Shown here one piece after another: positions 26,980-36,576 of a DNA stretch of 64,000 nt. Under the pieces are notes generated by a model. The model was not told the DNA's origin, did no database searches, and worked only from the letters and a program-made list of their open reading frames with translations. Numbering within the stretch: the stretch's first letter is position 1; every line of letters starts with the position of its first letter. A program made the position numbers and the translations under genes. This DNA comes from Ostreiculturibacter nitratireducens (GTDB taxonomy: Bacteria > Pseudomonadota > Alphaproteobacteria > Rhodobacterales > Rhodobacteraceae): assembly GCF_032670585.1 (NCBI RefSeq), contig NZ_JAVQHL010000002.1, positions 248,001-312,000 on the forward strand, written 5' to 3'.

Positions 26980-27333
26980 ATGAAGATCTTTTGGCTGATC
27001 CTTGGAGTGATTTCAGTGGTGCTTGGCATCATCGGAGTCTTCCTGCCGATCATGCCGACAGTGCCGTTCCTGCTGCTCGCGACATATTCCTTTGCCCGGT
27101 CCTCGGAACGACTGCACCACTGGATCCTGACACACCCGACCTACGGTCCACCGATCATCGCCTGGAACGAACGCGGGGCGATCAGCAAGCGGTCGAAACG
27201 CCTGGCGACGCTGTCAATCCTGGCCGGCTACGGCTTGTCGCTGCTCCTCGGCTTCCCGACGATTGTCCTGATCATACAGGCGATGGCTTTCGCCGCCGTG
27301 ATCCTGTTCATCTTGACTCGGCCGAGCGTCTGA
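26980..27333 (+). CDS. DUF454 (YbaN-type) inner-membrane protein
   Basis: 117 residues with three or four hydrophobic segments: an N-terminal pair (about 3-40, GVISVVLGIIGVFLPIMPTVPFLLLA) and a C-terminal pair (about 75-115). GxxLPxxPTxPFLLLAxxxFxRSS is the DUF454 signature. Function is unknown. It begins one base after the hemW stop, so it is the last gene of the rph-rdgB-ridA-hemW run, and it converges on parB. Confidence 0.85.
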   Translation: MKIFWLILGVISVVLGIIGVFLPIMPTVPFLLLATYSFARSSERLHHWILTHPTYGPPIIAWNERGAISKRSKRLATLSILAGYGLSLLLGFPTIVLIIQAMAFAAVILFILTRPSV

Positions 27334-27336
27334 TCT

Positions 27337-28236
27337 TCACCGCGCGCTGCCGAGAACCTGGCAAAGTTCGTCGAGTTGATCCAGCGTCTTGTAGGTGATC
27401 ACGAGCTGTCCGCCATCATGACCCTTGTGGTCGATGACGACGCGCATACCAAGTGCTGCGGATAGATCCTGCTCCAGGGCGCGCGTATCCGCGTCCTTTT
27501 CGGGCCGGGAGGGCGCGGGCCGGCCAACGCCCGGCTGTTTTGCTGGCGCCTTCGCCAGACGCTCGGTCTCGCGGACCGAGAGTCCCTTCGAGATGACCTG
27601 GCGGGCCAACGCGGCCGGATCCTCCGTCGTGATGAGCGCGCGGGCGTGACCGGCGGAAAGCTTGCCATCGCGGACGTAGGTTTGAACCTCGGGCGGGAGG
27701 TTCAGAAGTCGAAGCAGGTTCGCGATGTGGCTGCGGCTTTTCGACAGCGCCTCGGCGATTTGGTCCTGCGTGTGGCCAAACCGTTCGACCAGCTGCCGGT
27801 ATCCCATCGCCTCTTCGATCGCGTTGAGGTCCGCTCGCTGGACGTTTTCGATGATCGCGACCTCGAGCACTTCAGCGTCGGTGAAGTCGCGGATGAGAAC
27901 CGGAACCTCGTGCAGTTGCGCGAGTTGAGCCGCGCGCCAGCGGCGCTCGCCGGCCACGATTTCATAGGTATTCGGCGCACCTGTACGCGGCCGCACGATC
28001 AGCGGCTGAATCACGCCCTTCGCGCGGATGGAGGCTGCAAGCTCCTCCAGCGCCTCCTTGGGGAAATCTCGGCGCGGCTGGTCCGGGTTGGGGTACAGCG
28101 CGGTGATCGGCACCCGCTGGTCAGGCCGACGCGGACGGTCCTCGGAGGCCTTGTCCGGGGCGGAAGCGCCGACGTCGGCCATCAGCGCGGATAGGCCCCG
28201 CCCGAGACCGCGACGCTCTGTCTTCTTCTCTGCCAT
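27337..28236 (-). CDS. parB: ParB chromosome-partition CTPase/DNA-binding protein
   Basis: 299 residues. The N-terminal CTP-binding domain has the Arg patch GERRWRAAQ near 115-123; the ENVQRADLNAIEEA motif and a parS-recognition helix-turn-helix (SKSRSHIANLLRLLNL) follow; a C-terminal dimerisation domain closes the protein. It loads at parS and spreads as a sliding clamp. Two perfect parS sites lie 1.4 and 3.3 kb upstream at 29625 and 31533. Operon with parA (22-bp gap), matching the usual parAB order. Confidence 0.96.
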   Translation of the reverse strand: MAEKKTERRGLGRGLSALMADVGASAPDKASEDRPRRPDQRVPITALYPNPDQPRRDFPKEALEELAASIRAKGVIQPLIVRPRTGAPNTYEIVAGERRWRAAQLAQLHEVPVLIRDFTDAEVLEVAIIENVQRADLNAIEEAMGYRQLVERFGHTQDQIAEALSKSRSHIANLLRLLNLPPEVQTYVRDGKLSAGHARALITTEDPAALARQVISKGLSVRETERLAKAPAKQPGVGRPAPSRPEKDADTRALEQDLSAALGMRVVIDHKGHDGGQLVITYKTLDQLDELCQVLGSAR

Positions 28237-28258
28237 CGGGAAACCTCTTGTTTTTCAG

Positions 28259-29059
28259 CTATTTAGCGTGACGCGACAGAAGTTCTTGGGCAAGCGCCCG
28301 GTAAGCGGCACTGCCCTTCGACTGCGGATCGTAGGTGAGCACGGGAAGCGCGAAGGATGGTGCCTCGCTGACGCGGACATTCCGCGGGATCACCGTTTCG
28401 AAGACCAGGTCGCCGAGGGTGGTGCGGGCATCGTTTTCGACGTGTTGCGAAAGGTTGTTTCGAATATCGGCCATGGTAAGGACGACGCCCTCGATCCGGA
28501 GATCGGTATTGGCGCTCTGCCGGACCTCTCGAATCGTCAGCATGAGCTGCGAAAGCCCTTCAAGCGCGAAGAATTCGGCCTGGAGTGGCACCAGCACCGA
28601 GTGCGCCGCCACCATCGCGTTCACGGTCAGAAGGCTGAGGGACGGCGGGCAGTCGATCAGGATGTAGTCGAAAGCGTAGCTGTCGATGGCGGGTTGTCGA
28701 AGTGCGTCATGCAGGAGAAAGCTGCGCTTTTCGTTGGCGACAAGCTCCATGTCCGCAGAGGAAAGATCCGTTGTCGCCGGGCAAATCCAGATGTTCTCGA
28801 TATCCGTCGTCCGGATCACCTCGGCGAGTGGCGCCTCATCGAGGAGCAGGTCATAGGTCGTCATGTCGCGTTGCGAGGGCTCGACCCCGAGGCCGGTCGA
28901 GGCATTACCCTGCGGATCGAGGTCGATCACGAGCACGCGCAGGCCCTTTTCGGCGAAGGCCGCGGCGAGATTGATGGCGGTCGTCGTCTTGCCAACGCCG
29001 CCTTTCTGGTTTGCGATCGCGATGATACGCGTTCCGTTGGGTCTGGACGAGTCAGACAC
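28259..29059 (-). CDS. parA: ParA chromosome-partition ATPase
   Basis: 266 residues with the deviant Walker A KGGVGKTTT near 23-31, the DLDPQGNAS motif and DYILIDCPPS Walker B. ATP-bound dimers coat the nucleoid and pull ParB-parS complexes. The start is GTG at 29059, which overlaps the rsmG stop by eight bases and gives the usual short N-terminus; the frame open to 29143 would add 28 residues without homology. Order rsmG-parA-parB is conserved across alphaproteobacterial origins. Confidence 0.95.
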   Translation of the reverse strand: MSDSSRPNGTRIIAIANQKGGVGKTTTAINLAAAFAEKGLRVLVIDLDPQGNASTGLGVEPSQRDMTTYDLLLDEAPLAEVIRTTDIENIWICPATTDLSSADMELVANEKRSFLLHDALRQPAIDSYAFDYILIDCPPSLSLLTVNAMVAAHSVLVPLQAEFFALEGLSQLMLTIREVRQSANTDLRIEGVVLTMADIRNNLSQHVENDARTTLGDLVFETVIPRNVRVSEAPSFALPVLTYDPQSKGSAAYRALAQELLSRHAK

Positions 29060-29678
29060 GCGAGAGCCCTTCGATTGCCAGGATGACCGCAAGCGGGTCG
29101 GTCTTGCTTGGGTGTTTTTGGAGGCGGAAGCGCCAGGTTGCAAGTGCCTCGTCGATCTCCGCCTGGTGATTGGCGCCTTTCGGGAAAAGAGCCAGCCCCT
29201 CGGGCGCGAGGTGCCTTTCAGCGAGGCCGAGAAGTGCGGTCAGCGAGGCGAGGGCGCGCGCGCTCAGGACGTCGGCGTTAAGCGAAGGCAGTGATTCGGC
29301 CCTCTCGCTGTGGATTTTCGCAGTCACACCAGTTTCGCGCAGGCAGGTTGCGAGAAAAGCGGACTTGCGGAGGTCGCTCTCCACCAGATGGACGGCTATT
29401 CCCGGCGCTTCGGCCGCAGCGAGGATCGCTATGACAAGGCCGGGAAAACCTCCACCCGTTCCGATGTCCACCCATACCCCTTCAAGGCGGTCATTCAGGT
29501 CGAATATCTGAATGGAATCAAGGATATGGCGACTCCAAACCTCGGCGAGGGTCGACGGACTCACGAGGTTGATCTTTGGATTCCACTTCGCGAGCAGCGC
29601 CGCGTGAGTCTCGAGGCGGGCGTATGTTTCACGTGAAACATCGCGCCCTCGCAACTCGGAGAGTTCGTCTCTGGTCAT
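29052..29678 (-). CDS. rsmG: 16S rRNA (guanine-N7)-methyltransferase RsmG
   Basis: 208 residues, SAM-dependent methyltransferase modifying G527 of 16S rRNA (E. coli numbering). The glycine loop DIGTGGGFPGL, the KINLVSP motif and VSARALASLT are present. The codons for VSRET near residue 15 are formed by a perfect parS palindrome (29625-29640). It begins in the mnmG stop codon (ATGA at 29675-29678) and runs into the parA start. Confidence 0.95.
   Translation of the reverse strand: MTRDELSELRGRDVSRETYARLETHAALLAKWNPKINLVSPSTLAEVWSRHILDSIQIFDLNDRLEGVWVDIGTGGGFPGLVIAILAAAEAPGIAVHLVESDLRKSAFLATCLRETGVTAKIHSERAESLPSLNADVLSARALASLTALLGLAERHLAPEGLALFPKGANHQAEIDEALATWRFRLQKHPSKTDPLAVILAIEGLSRV
29625..29640. 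promoter_or_regulatory. parS site 1 (ParB binding)
   Basis: TGTTTCACGTGAAACA, a perfect 16-bp palindrome identical to the bacterial parS consensus. It lies inside rsmG, where it is read as GTT-TCA-CGT-GAA-ACA (VSRET), about 5 kb from the proposed oriC and 1.4 kb upstream of the parB start. Confidence 0.95.
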
Positions 29679-31549
29679 ACCGCCTTGCGCTGCCTTTCCC
29701 GCTGGCGCAGCCGCGCGAGAATCAGCGTGAGGGCGGCTGGCGTCATCCCTTCGATTCGTGCCGCCTGAGCGAGTGATTCGGGACGGTGGCGCTCAAGCTT
29801 CTGGCACAGCTCCGACGACAGCCCGGACATCTCCGAATAGTTGAAGTCTGGCGGGATCTGCTGTCCTTCGTCGCGGCGCATCGCGGCGATGTCTTCCAGC
29901 TGGCGATCAATGTAGTTCGCGTAAAGCGCTTCCCGCACCAACTGCGCCTTCGTCTCTGCGTCGATGAGCTCCAGGTCCGGCTCTATACGCTCGAGGTCGG
30001 TGAACGTAACGTCCGGAAACGACAGGAGGGCAAAACCCGATCGCCGAACGCCGTCCTGATTGACGCGCAGGCCGTTGCGCGCCGCATCGCGCGGCGAAAG
30101 CCGCAGGGATTCGAGCGCGGCGCGGCCCGCCTCCAGGGCTTCCATCTTTTTCGAAAAGGCGGCCCGGCGGTCTTCACCAACGCAGCCGAGCGACAATCCG
30201 ATCGGCGTAAGCCGTTGATCAGCGTTATCGGCGCGAAGCGAAAGCCGGAATTCCGCGCGAGATGTAAACATCCTGTAGGGTTCGGATACCCCCCTGGACA
30301 CAAGATCATCGATCATCACGCCGATGTAGCTTTCCGATCGCCGGAAGGTGACCGGCTCCCTTCCTTGCGCCAGGCAAGCGGCGTTCAGCCCTGCGACAAG
30401 CCCTTGCGCGGCCGCTTCCTCGTAGCCCGTCGTGCCATTGATCTGTCCCGCCAGGAAGAGCCCTGGCGCATCCTTGAGCTCCAGCGTGGCTCTCAGGGAC
30501 CGCGGATCGACATAATCGTATTCGATCGCGTAGCCCGGCTGAAGAATTTCGACCGCTTCAAGACCGTAAATCGAGCGGACGTAGGATTCCTGAACCTCCT
30601 CGGGGAGGGAGGTCGAAATGCCGTTCGGGTAGACCGTCGGATCATCAAGTCCTTCTGGCTCAAGGAAAACCTGATGCGCGTCCTTGTCAGCGAACCGCAC
30701 CACCTTGTCCTCGATCGATGGGCAATAGCGCGGGCCCACGCCCTCGATATGGCCGCCATACATGGCCGAACGATCCAGATTAGTCCTGATGATTTCATGC
30801 GTGCGCGAGTTCGTGTGAGTGATCCCGCAGGCGATTTGCCGGACGAAGGGGTTCCTGTTTAGGAACGAGAACATTACGGGGTCCTCGTCGCCTTCCTGCC
30901 TGTCCAGCTTGTCCCATGCGATGGTTCGGCCGTCCAGGCGCGGCGGCGTTCCCGTTTTCAGTCGTCCCAAAGGCAGATCAAGCGCACGAAGGCGCTCCGC
31001 AAGGCGTACGGACGGGGAATCGCCCCAGCGGCCGCCGGGACGGGTCACATCTCCGATGTGAATCACTCCGCGCAAGAACGTGCCGGACGTCAGAATCACG
31101 GCGGCCGAAGCAATCCTGCTGCCATCCGCCAGCTCGACACCAACGATCCGAGCGCCCTCGGAAATCAGATCGGTGACTTCGCCCTCGATGACCGTAACAC
31201 CCGGGCAGACGTCCATCTCTAACTGCATCGCCTCGCGGTAAAGCCGGCGGTCCGCCTGGGCCCGGGGCCCCTGAACAGCCGGGCCCTTGCGCCGGTTGAG
31301 CAGGCGAAACTGTATCCCGGCCCGGTCGGCCACGCGGCCCATAACCCCATCCAGCGCATCGATTTCTCGAACCAGGTGGCCTTTCCCGAGGCCGCCTATT
31401 GCGGGATTGCAGGACATCACCCCGATACCACCCCGACTCAGGGTAACGAGCGCAGTATCCGCACCCATTCGGGCCGAGGCATGCGCGGCCTCGGCACCCG
31501 CATGGCCGCCCCCGACGACAATCACATCGAAATGTTTCACGTGAAACAT
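29675..31549 (-). CDS. mnmG: tRNA U34 carboxymethylaminomethyl modification enzyme MnmG (GidA)
   Basis: 624 residues. The FAD-binding start DVIVVGGGHAGAEAA is at residues 7-21; GGLGKGHLVREIDALDG, CGITHTNSRTHEI and GINGT/GYEEAAAQGL-type motifs follow. With MnmE it builds the cmnm5 group on wobble uridine of several tRNAs. ATG at 31549 is preferred to GTG 31555. The first residues MFHVKHF are encoded by a parS palindrome, in a different frame from the copy in rsmG. Confidence 0.95.
   Translation of the reverse strand: MFHVKHFDVIVVGGGHAGAEAAHASARMGADTALVTLSRGGIGVMSCNPAIGGLGKGHLVREIDALDGVMGRVADRAGIQFRLLNRRKGPAVQGPRAQADRRLYREAMQLEMDVCPGVTVIEGEVTDLISEGARIVGVELADGSRIASAAVILTSGTFLRGVIHIGDVTRPGGRWGDSPSVRLAERLRALDLPLGRLKTGTPPRLDGRTIAWDKLDRQEGDEDPVMFSFLNRNPFVRQIACGITHTNSRTHEIIRTNLDRSAMYGGHIEGVGPRYCPSIEDKVVRFADKDAHQVFLEPEGLDDPTVYPNGISTSLPEEVQESYVRSIYGLEAVEILQPGYAIEYDYVDPRSLRATLELKDAPGLFLAGQINGTTGYEEAAAQGLVAGLNAACLAQGREPVTFRRSESYIGVMIDDLVSRGVSEPYRMFTSRAEFRLSLRADNADQRLTPIGLSLGCVGEDRRAAFSKKMEALEAGRAALESLRLSPRDAARNGLRVNQDGVRRSGFALLSFPDVTFTDLERIEPDLELIDAETKAQLVREALYANYIDRQLEDIAAMRRDEGQQIPPDFNYSEMSGLSSELCQKLERHRPESLAQAARIEGMTPAALTLILARLRQRERQRKAV
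31533..31548. promoter_or_regulatory. parS site 2, overlapping the mnmG start codon
   Basis: TGTTTCACGTGAAACA again, perfect. Two bases of the mnmG ATG (31549-31547) lie within it, so ParB binding would cover the translation start region in DNA. It is 3.3-3.6 kb from the proposed oriC. Confidence 0.95.
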
Positions 31550-31551
31550 CC

Positions 31552-32838
31552 TCACTTTCCGATGCAGAAGCTGGCAAAGATCTCGTCGAGCAGATCCTCG
31601 ACATCCACCAGTCCAACCAGAGATTCCAGCGCACGAACTGCACGCCGAAGATCATCCGCCGCAAGCTCCGGCACGCCGCCGCGACCTGATATCTGATTCC
31701 CGGCCGATTCCAAAGCCTCCGCAGCACGGAATATCGCCGCGCGATGCCGCTCCCGCGTGATCGTCGCCGCCCCCGCAGTCCGATCCGAAAGCGCCGCGCC
31801 GATCGCGGCGGTCAGTTCCCGCAGACCAGCACCGGTCTTCCCTGATACGCTGAGCCCCTGACGAGCCGGGCCTATGTCACCCTTGCCATGCACCAAAAGG
31901 TCGCCAGGACGCGGGCCGAGAAGGGGTACGTCCTCCTCGTCCAGCAGGAACACCCGCAAATCCGCCCGTTCAGCACGCTCCAGAGCACGTTGCACGCCGA
32001 TCCCCTCTACCACATCCCCGGTTTCCCGAAGACCCGCCGTGTCGAGGATCGTGACCGCCAGACCATCCAAGTCCATCCGGACTTCGATGACGTCGCGCGT
32101 CGTTCCGGCATGTTCCGACGTGATCGCCGCCTCACGCCCGGCGAGTGCGTTGAGAAGCGTGGACTTTCCCGCATTCGGCCGACCGACAATCGCCACTTCG
32201 AAGCCATCGCGAATCCGTTCGGAAGCACCGAACCCGCGAAGTTCCATGGAAAGCGAATCCGAAACTCTGCCAATCAGGGCAAGCACTTCCGGAGCCACGT
32301 CCACCGGCACATCCTCGTCGGCGAAGTCGATCGTCGCCTCCAGAAGCGCCGCCGCCCGGATCAGGTCCTTCCGCCACTCCGCCGCCCGTGCGCCGATTTC
32401 GCCGGACAGTACCCGAAGCGCCTGTTTGCGTTGCGCCTCGGTCTCGGCCTCGATCAGATCCGCGAGCCCTTCGACCTGGGCAAGGTCCAGGCGGCCATTC
32501 TCCAAGGCGCGCCGCGTGAATTCGCCAGCTTCTGCAAGACGCAGCCCCTCGATCGCTCCAAGAGCGCGAAGCACGGCAGATACCGTCGCCGTCGCGCCAT
32601 GAAGATGAAGCTCCACGACCTCTTCGCCGGTAAAGCTTGCACCGGCCGGAAAAGCCAGGACCAGCGCCTCGTCCAGAACCTCGCCATTCGATGCCAACTG
32701 CCGAAGCCCCGCCACCCGCGGCCGCGGCACCGATCCGGCAAGCGAACGCGCGGCGGCAAAGGCGTGCGGTCCGGAAATCCGGATTACCGCAATACCTGCC
32801 TTGCCCCTTGCAGAGGCTAGCGCGAAAATCGTGTCCAT
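31552..32838 (-). CDS. mnmE: tRNA modification GTPase MnmE (TrmE)
   Basis: 428 residues. An N-terminal tetrahydrofolate-binding domain (DTIFALASARGKAGIAVIRISGP) is followed by a helical domain with an embedded G domain (G1 GRPNAGKST near 221-229, G2/G3 TTRDVIE and DTAGLRETGD). The C-terminal CIGK bears the functionally essential Cys. Partner of MnmG in making cmnm5U34. It stops three bases before the mnmG ATG, so the two are coupled. Confidence 0.95.
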   Translation of the reverse strand: MDTIFALASARGKAGIAVIRISGPHAFAAARSLAGSVPRPRVAGLRQLASNGEVLDEALVLAFPAGASFTGEEVVELHLHGATATVSAVLRALGAIEGLRLAEAGEFTRRALENGRLDLAQVEGLADLIEAETEAQRKQALRVLSGEIGARAAEWRKDLIRAAALLEATIDFADEDVPVDVAPEVLALIGRVSDSLSMELRGFGASERIRDGFEVAIVGRPNAGKSTLLNALAGREAAITSEHAGTTRDVIEVRMDLDGLAVTILDTAGLRETGDVVEGIGVQRALERAERADLRVFLLDEEDVPLLGPRPGDLLVHGKGDIGPARQGLSVSGKTGAGLRELTAAIGAALSDRTAGAATITRERHRAAIFRAAEALESAGNQISGRGGVPELAADDLRRAVRALESLVGLVDVEDLLDEIFASFCIGK

Positions 32839-32848
32839 AGGTGTAACC

Positions 32849-32866
32849 TGTTGTTCTATAACAACA
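32849..32866. repeat. AT-rich hairpin between rho and mnmE
   Basis: TGTTGTT (32849-32855) and AACAACA (32860-32866) form a 7-bp stem with loop CTAT. It fills most of the 30-bp gap between the rho stop and the mnmE start. There is no T-tract after it on the minus strand, so an mRNA boundary or regulator site is more likely than a terminator. Confidence 0.35.
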
Positions 32867-32868
32867 AA

Positions 32869-34140
<1,272 letters not shown>

Positions 34141-34268
34141 CGGCTCACATACGGAAATGGCGTCAGGCGCGGAAGGCCAGCGCGGAAAGTGAATGGGGAA
34201 TGCCCATGGTCGGACGACCAAGCTAGCCGCTCCGATACACCGCGAAGGCCGCCCGAGTCAATCGTGGC

Positions 34269-34718
34269 TCAGAATTTCACGATCACCGAAAGGACGATCC
34301 CGACCATCAGAAGCGTCGGAACCTCGTTCATCATGCGGTAGGTCCGGCCAGTCAGCCGGTTCTCTCCGCGCAGGAATTCCTTCCGGCGCCGGCCGAGCCA
34401 GTGATGGAACCAGGTCATCGCCAGTACGCAGGCCGCCTTGACCCAGGGCCAGATCTCCGACCACGCGACGATCCCCGGCGTGAACACCAGCGCCAGACCG
34501 AAAATCCAGACCGCGATCATCGCCGGGTTCATGATAAGGCGAAGAAGCTTCACCTCCATGGTCTTGAACAGGGCGTCAGTCTCGCTGCCGGGGGTCACGC
34601 TTTCCGCGTGATAGACGAACAGGCGGGGCAGGTAGAAGAGCCCGGCCATCCACGCGATTACCGACATCACGTGCAGAGCCTTGGTCCACGGATAGATCGT
34701 AGCCAGGAAGTCCGACAC
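34269..34718 (-). CDS. hemJ: Protoporphyrinogen IX oxidase HemJ
   Basis: 149 residues with four hydrophobic helices, a small integral-membrane enzyme that oxidises protoporphyrinogen IX in heme and chlorophyll synthesis. Visible are an early His in PWTKALHVMSVIAWMAGLFYLPRLFVYH, LLRLIMNPAM, and RMMNEVPTLLM at the C-terminus. The GTG at 34718 is chosen because SDFLATIYPWTKALH is the family's usual start and a purine-rich GAGAGAGGGA precedes it; ATG 34751 is the alternative. hemE, often the neighbour here, is absent. Confidence 0.9.
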   Translation of the reverse strand: MSDFLATIYPWTKALHVMSVIAWMAGLFYLPRLFVYHAESVTPGSETDALFKTMEVKLLRLIMNPAMIAVWIFGLALVFTPGIVAWSEIWPWVKAACVLAMTWFHHWLGRRRKEFLRGENRLTGRTYRMMNEVPTLLMVGIVLSVIVKF

Positions 34719-34833
34719 CTCTGTCCCTCTCTCATGCTGATCCGCATCCAACTAAAAACAATAAGAAAGAAATGAAAGGATGATGTTGTAGTAAGGAACC
34801 TCGAAGCCGGGGATTACACACCTTTCCCAGCGA

Positions 34834-34861
34834 TCATCCACAATTCCCACCCTGTGGATAA
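34834..34861. promoter_or_regulatory. DnaA box pair
   Basis: TCATCCACA (34834-34842, plus) and TTATCCACA (34861-34853, minus) face each other, with 19 bp between their first bases. This is the tightest DnaA-box cluster in the gap, 34 bp from the AT-rich stretch. Confidence 0.75.
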
Positions 34862-34894
34862 CTCTGTGAGGAAAAAGCGAAGATCCCCAACGCG

Positions 34895-34926
34895 AAACTT
34901 TTTTCTTTTATTATCATTACATTACA
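34895..34926. other. AT-rich candidate DNA unwinding element
   Basis: 32 bases with 27 A/T and no G on the plus strand, including a T6 and T4 run and repeated ATTA(C/T) units, in a window that is otherwise strongly GC-rich. It lies immediately beside the DnaA box pair. Confidence 0.6.
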
Positions 34927-35140
34927 AGCGTCATCGCACCGATTCCCTGTGCGCAACATTCTTCCGAAGCGGACCCTGACTGAGAAACTCCACAGTTTCG
35001 CGTTCTTCCTTTCCAGACGTGGATATCCGGCCTCTGGCGCTTGACAAGCCCCGCGGAATTTTGGGAACCCGATACGCCGGGCGAGAAATCCCGTTTTCGT
35101 TCCTGCGCATCTCCTGCCGCTTGCCCACAGGGCTTTCCAC

Positions 35141-35740
35141 ATGACCTCACGTTTGATCCTTGCTTCCGCCTCGGAGATCCGCGCGACGCTGCTGCGCAAC
35201 GCGGGGCTCGACGTCGAAACCCGTCCGGCGCGCATCGACGAGGAGGCCATCCGCGCGGCGCTCGAAGCCGAGGGCGCGAGCCCGCGCGACCTGGCGGACG
35301 CCCTGGCCGAGATGAAGGCACGCAAGATCGCGGAAAAGCATCCGGGCGTGCTGGTTCTCGGCTGTGATCAGGTTCTGGATTTCGGCGGCCGCGTGTTTTC
35401 AAAACCGGAGACGCCCGACGACGCGAAGGCTCAGCTGCGCGAGCTTTCGGGAAAGACCCATCGGCTCTTGTCCGCAGCTGTCGTTTTCCGGGATGGCGCG
35501 CCGCTCTGGCGACATGTCGGGACCGCGCGGTTGACGATGCACGACCTGTCGGAGACTTATATAGAAGATTATGTTTCCCGGAACTGGGACAGCATCCGCC
35601 ACAGCGTCGGTTGCTACAAGCTGGAGGAGGAGGGAGTGCGTCTTTTCGCGCGCATCGAGGGTGACCATTTCACGATCCTGGGCCTTCCGCTCATGGAATT
35701 TCTCGGCTGGCTGGCCATGAGGGGCGAGATCGCCAGATGA
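35141..35740 (+). CDS. maf: Maf-like nucleoside-triphosphate pyrophosphatase
   Basis: 199 residues. LILASASEIRATLL is the Maf phosphate-binding start, with the lysine in MKARKIAEKHP, the catalytic carboxylate in GCDQVLDF, and SKPETPDDAKAQL. Maf proteins hydrolyse non-canonical or canonical pyrimidine nucleotides and affect septum formation in some species. First gene right of the origin; a 7/9 DnaA-box-like sequence overlaps its start. A TTGACA lies 100 bp upstream but no good -10 follows. Confidence 0.9.
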   Translation: MTSRLILASASEIRATLLRNAGLDVETRPARIDEEAIRAALEAEGASPRDLADALAEMKARKIAEKHPGVLVLGCDQVLDFGGRVFSKPETPDDAKAQLRELSGKTHRLLSAAVVFRDGAPLWRHVGTARLTMHDLSETYIEDYVSRNWDSIRHSVGCYKLEEEGVRLFARIEGDHFTILGLPLMEFLGWLAMRGEIAR

Positions 35741-36576
35741 CCGAACACCCTCGCATCCCGCTCGCCGGCGTGATCGGCTCCCCGATCGCGCATTCCCGGT
35801 CGCCGAAGCTCCACGGCCACTGGCTCAAGACATACGGCATCAAGGGATTCTACATACCGATGGACGTGGCTCAGGCCGATCTGCCCGATGTGCTTGGCGC
35901 GCTGCCCAAGGCCGGTTTCGTCGGCTGCAACGTCACGATCCCGCACAAGGAGACCGCGCTCGCGATCGCCGATGTCGTTACTGACCGTGCGGCACTGATC
36001 GGTGCGGCCAACACGCTGATCTTCCGGAAGGATGGGAAGATCCATGCGGACAACACGGACGGCTACGGATTTCTCGCAAATCTCCGCCAATACGCACCCT
36101 CCTGGGACGCGTCGGCCGGTCCCGCCGCTGTCTTCGGCGCGGGCGGGGCGGCTCGCGCGATCGTATCGGCGCTGATCGAGGCAGGCGCGCCCGAGATCCG
36201 CATCGCCAACCGCACGCGGGCAAGGGCCGAGACCCTGCGCTCGGAATTCGGCGCGAAGCTCACGGTGTATGACTGGGTCCACGCCGCCGACATGCTCGAC
36301 GGCACGATGACCGTGGTGAATACATCGTCGCTCGGCATGGTCGGGAAGCCCGACCTCGTCCTTCCGGTCGAGGCGCTTACCCCGGCCGCGACGGTCACCG
36401 ACATCGTCTATACGCCGCTGCGCACACGCTTCCTCGAGGACGCGGCGCGCGTCGGATGCACCACCGTCGACGGACTCGGGATGTTGCTGCACCAGGCGGC
36501 TCCGGGCTTCGAAAGGTGGTTCGGCGTGCGCCCGGAGGTGACGGAAGAACTGCGGCGGATCGTGCTGGAAGGATGA
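35737..36576 (+). CDS. aroE: Shikimate dehydrogenase
   Basis: 279 residues; reduces 3-dehydroshikimate with NADPH in the aromatic amino-acid pathway. Substrate-site motifs are SPIAHSRSPKLH near 12-23, NVTIPHKE with the catalytic Lys near 69, and NTDGYGF. The Rossmann loop FGAGGAARAI is near 133, and GLGMLLHQAAPGFERWFG is at the C-terminus. Starts inside the maf stop (ATGA) and overlaps coaE the same way. Confidence 0.96.
   Translation: MTEHPRIPLAGVIGSPIAHSRSPKLHGHWLKTYGIKGFYIPMDVAQADLPDVLGALPKAGFVGCNVTIPHKETALAIADVVTDRAALIGAANTLIFRKDGKIHADNTDGYGFLANLRQYAPSWDASAGPAAVFGAGGAARAIVSALIEAGAPEIRIANRTRARAETLRSEFGAKLTVYDWVHAADMLDGTMTVVNTSSLGMVGKPDLVLPVEALTPAATVTDIVYTPLRTRFLEDAARVGCTTVDGLGMLLHQAAPGFERWFGVRPEVTEELRRIVLEG

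Larger units (their letters stand above)
34719..35140. other. Probable chromosomal replication origin (oriC)
   Basis: A 422-bp gene-free gap between leftward hemJ and rightward maf. It contains a perfect DnaA box TTATCCACA on the minus strand (34853-34861) and an 8/9 match TCATCCACA (34834-34842). Three 7/9 matches lie at 35018-35026 (minus), 35121-35129 and 35133-35141. An AT-rich stretch (34895-34926, 27 of 32 bases A/T, no G) is suited to unwinding. One GANTC (34941-34945) offers CcrM methylation. Gene directions flip here, parS sites are 3-5 kb away, and in Caulobacter and relatives the origin sits just before maf-aroE-coaE-dnaQ. dnaA itself is not in the window. Confidence 0.75.

Noticed and set aside
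34814..34822. TTACACACC as another DnaA box
   Set aside because: Too many mismatches with TTATCCACA in the conserved core.
35041..35076. Perfect TTGACA -35 upstream of maf
   Set aside because: No acceptable -10 at 16-18 bp; GATACG lies too far away. Not called as a promoter.
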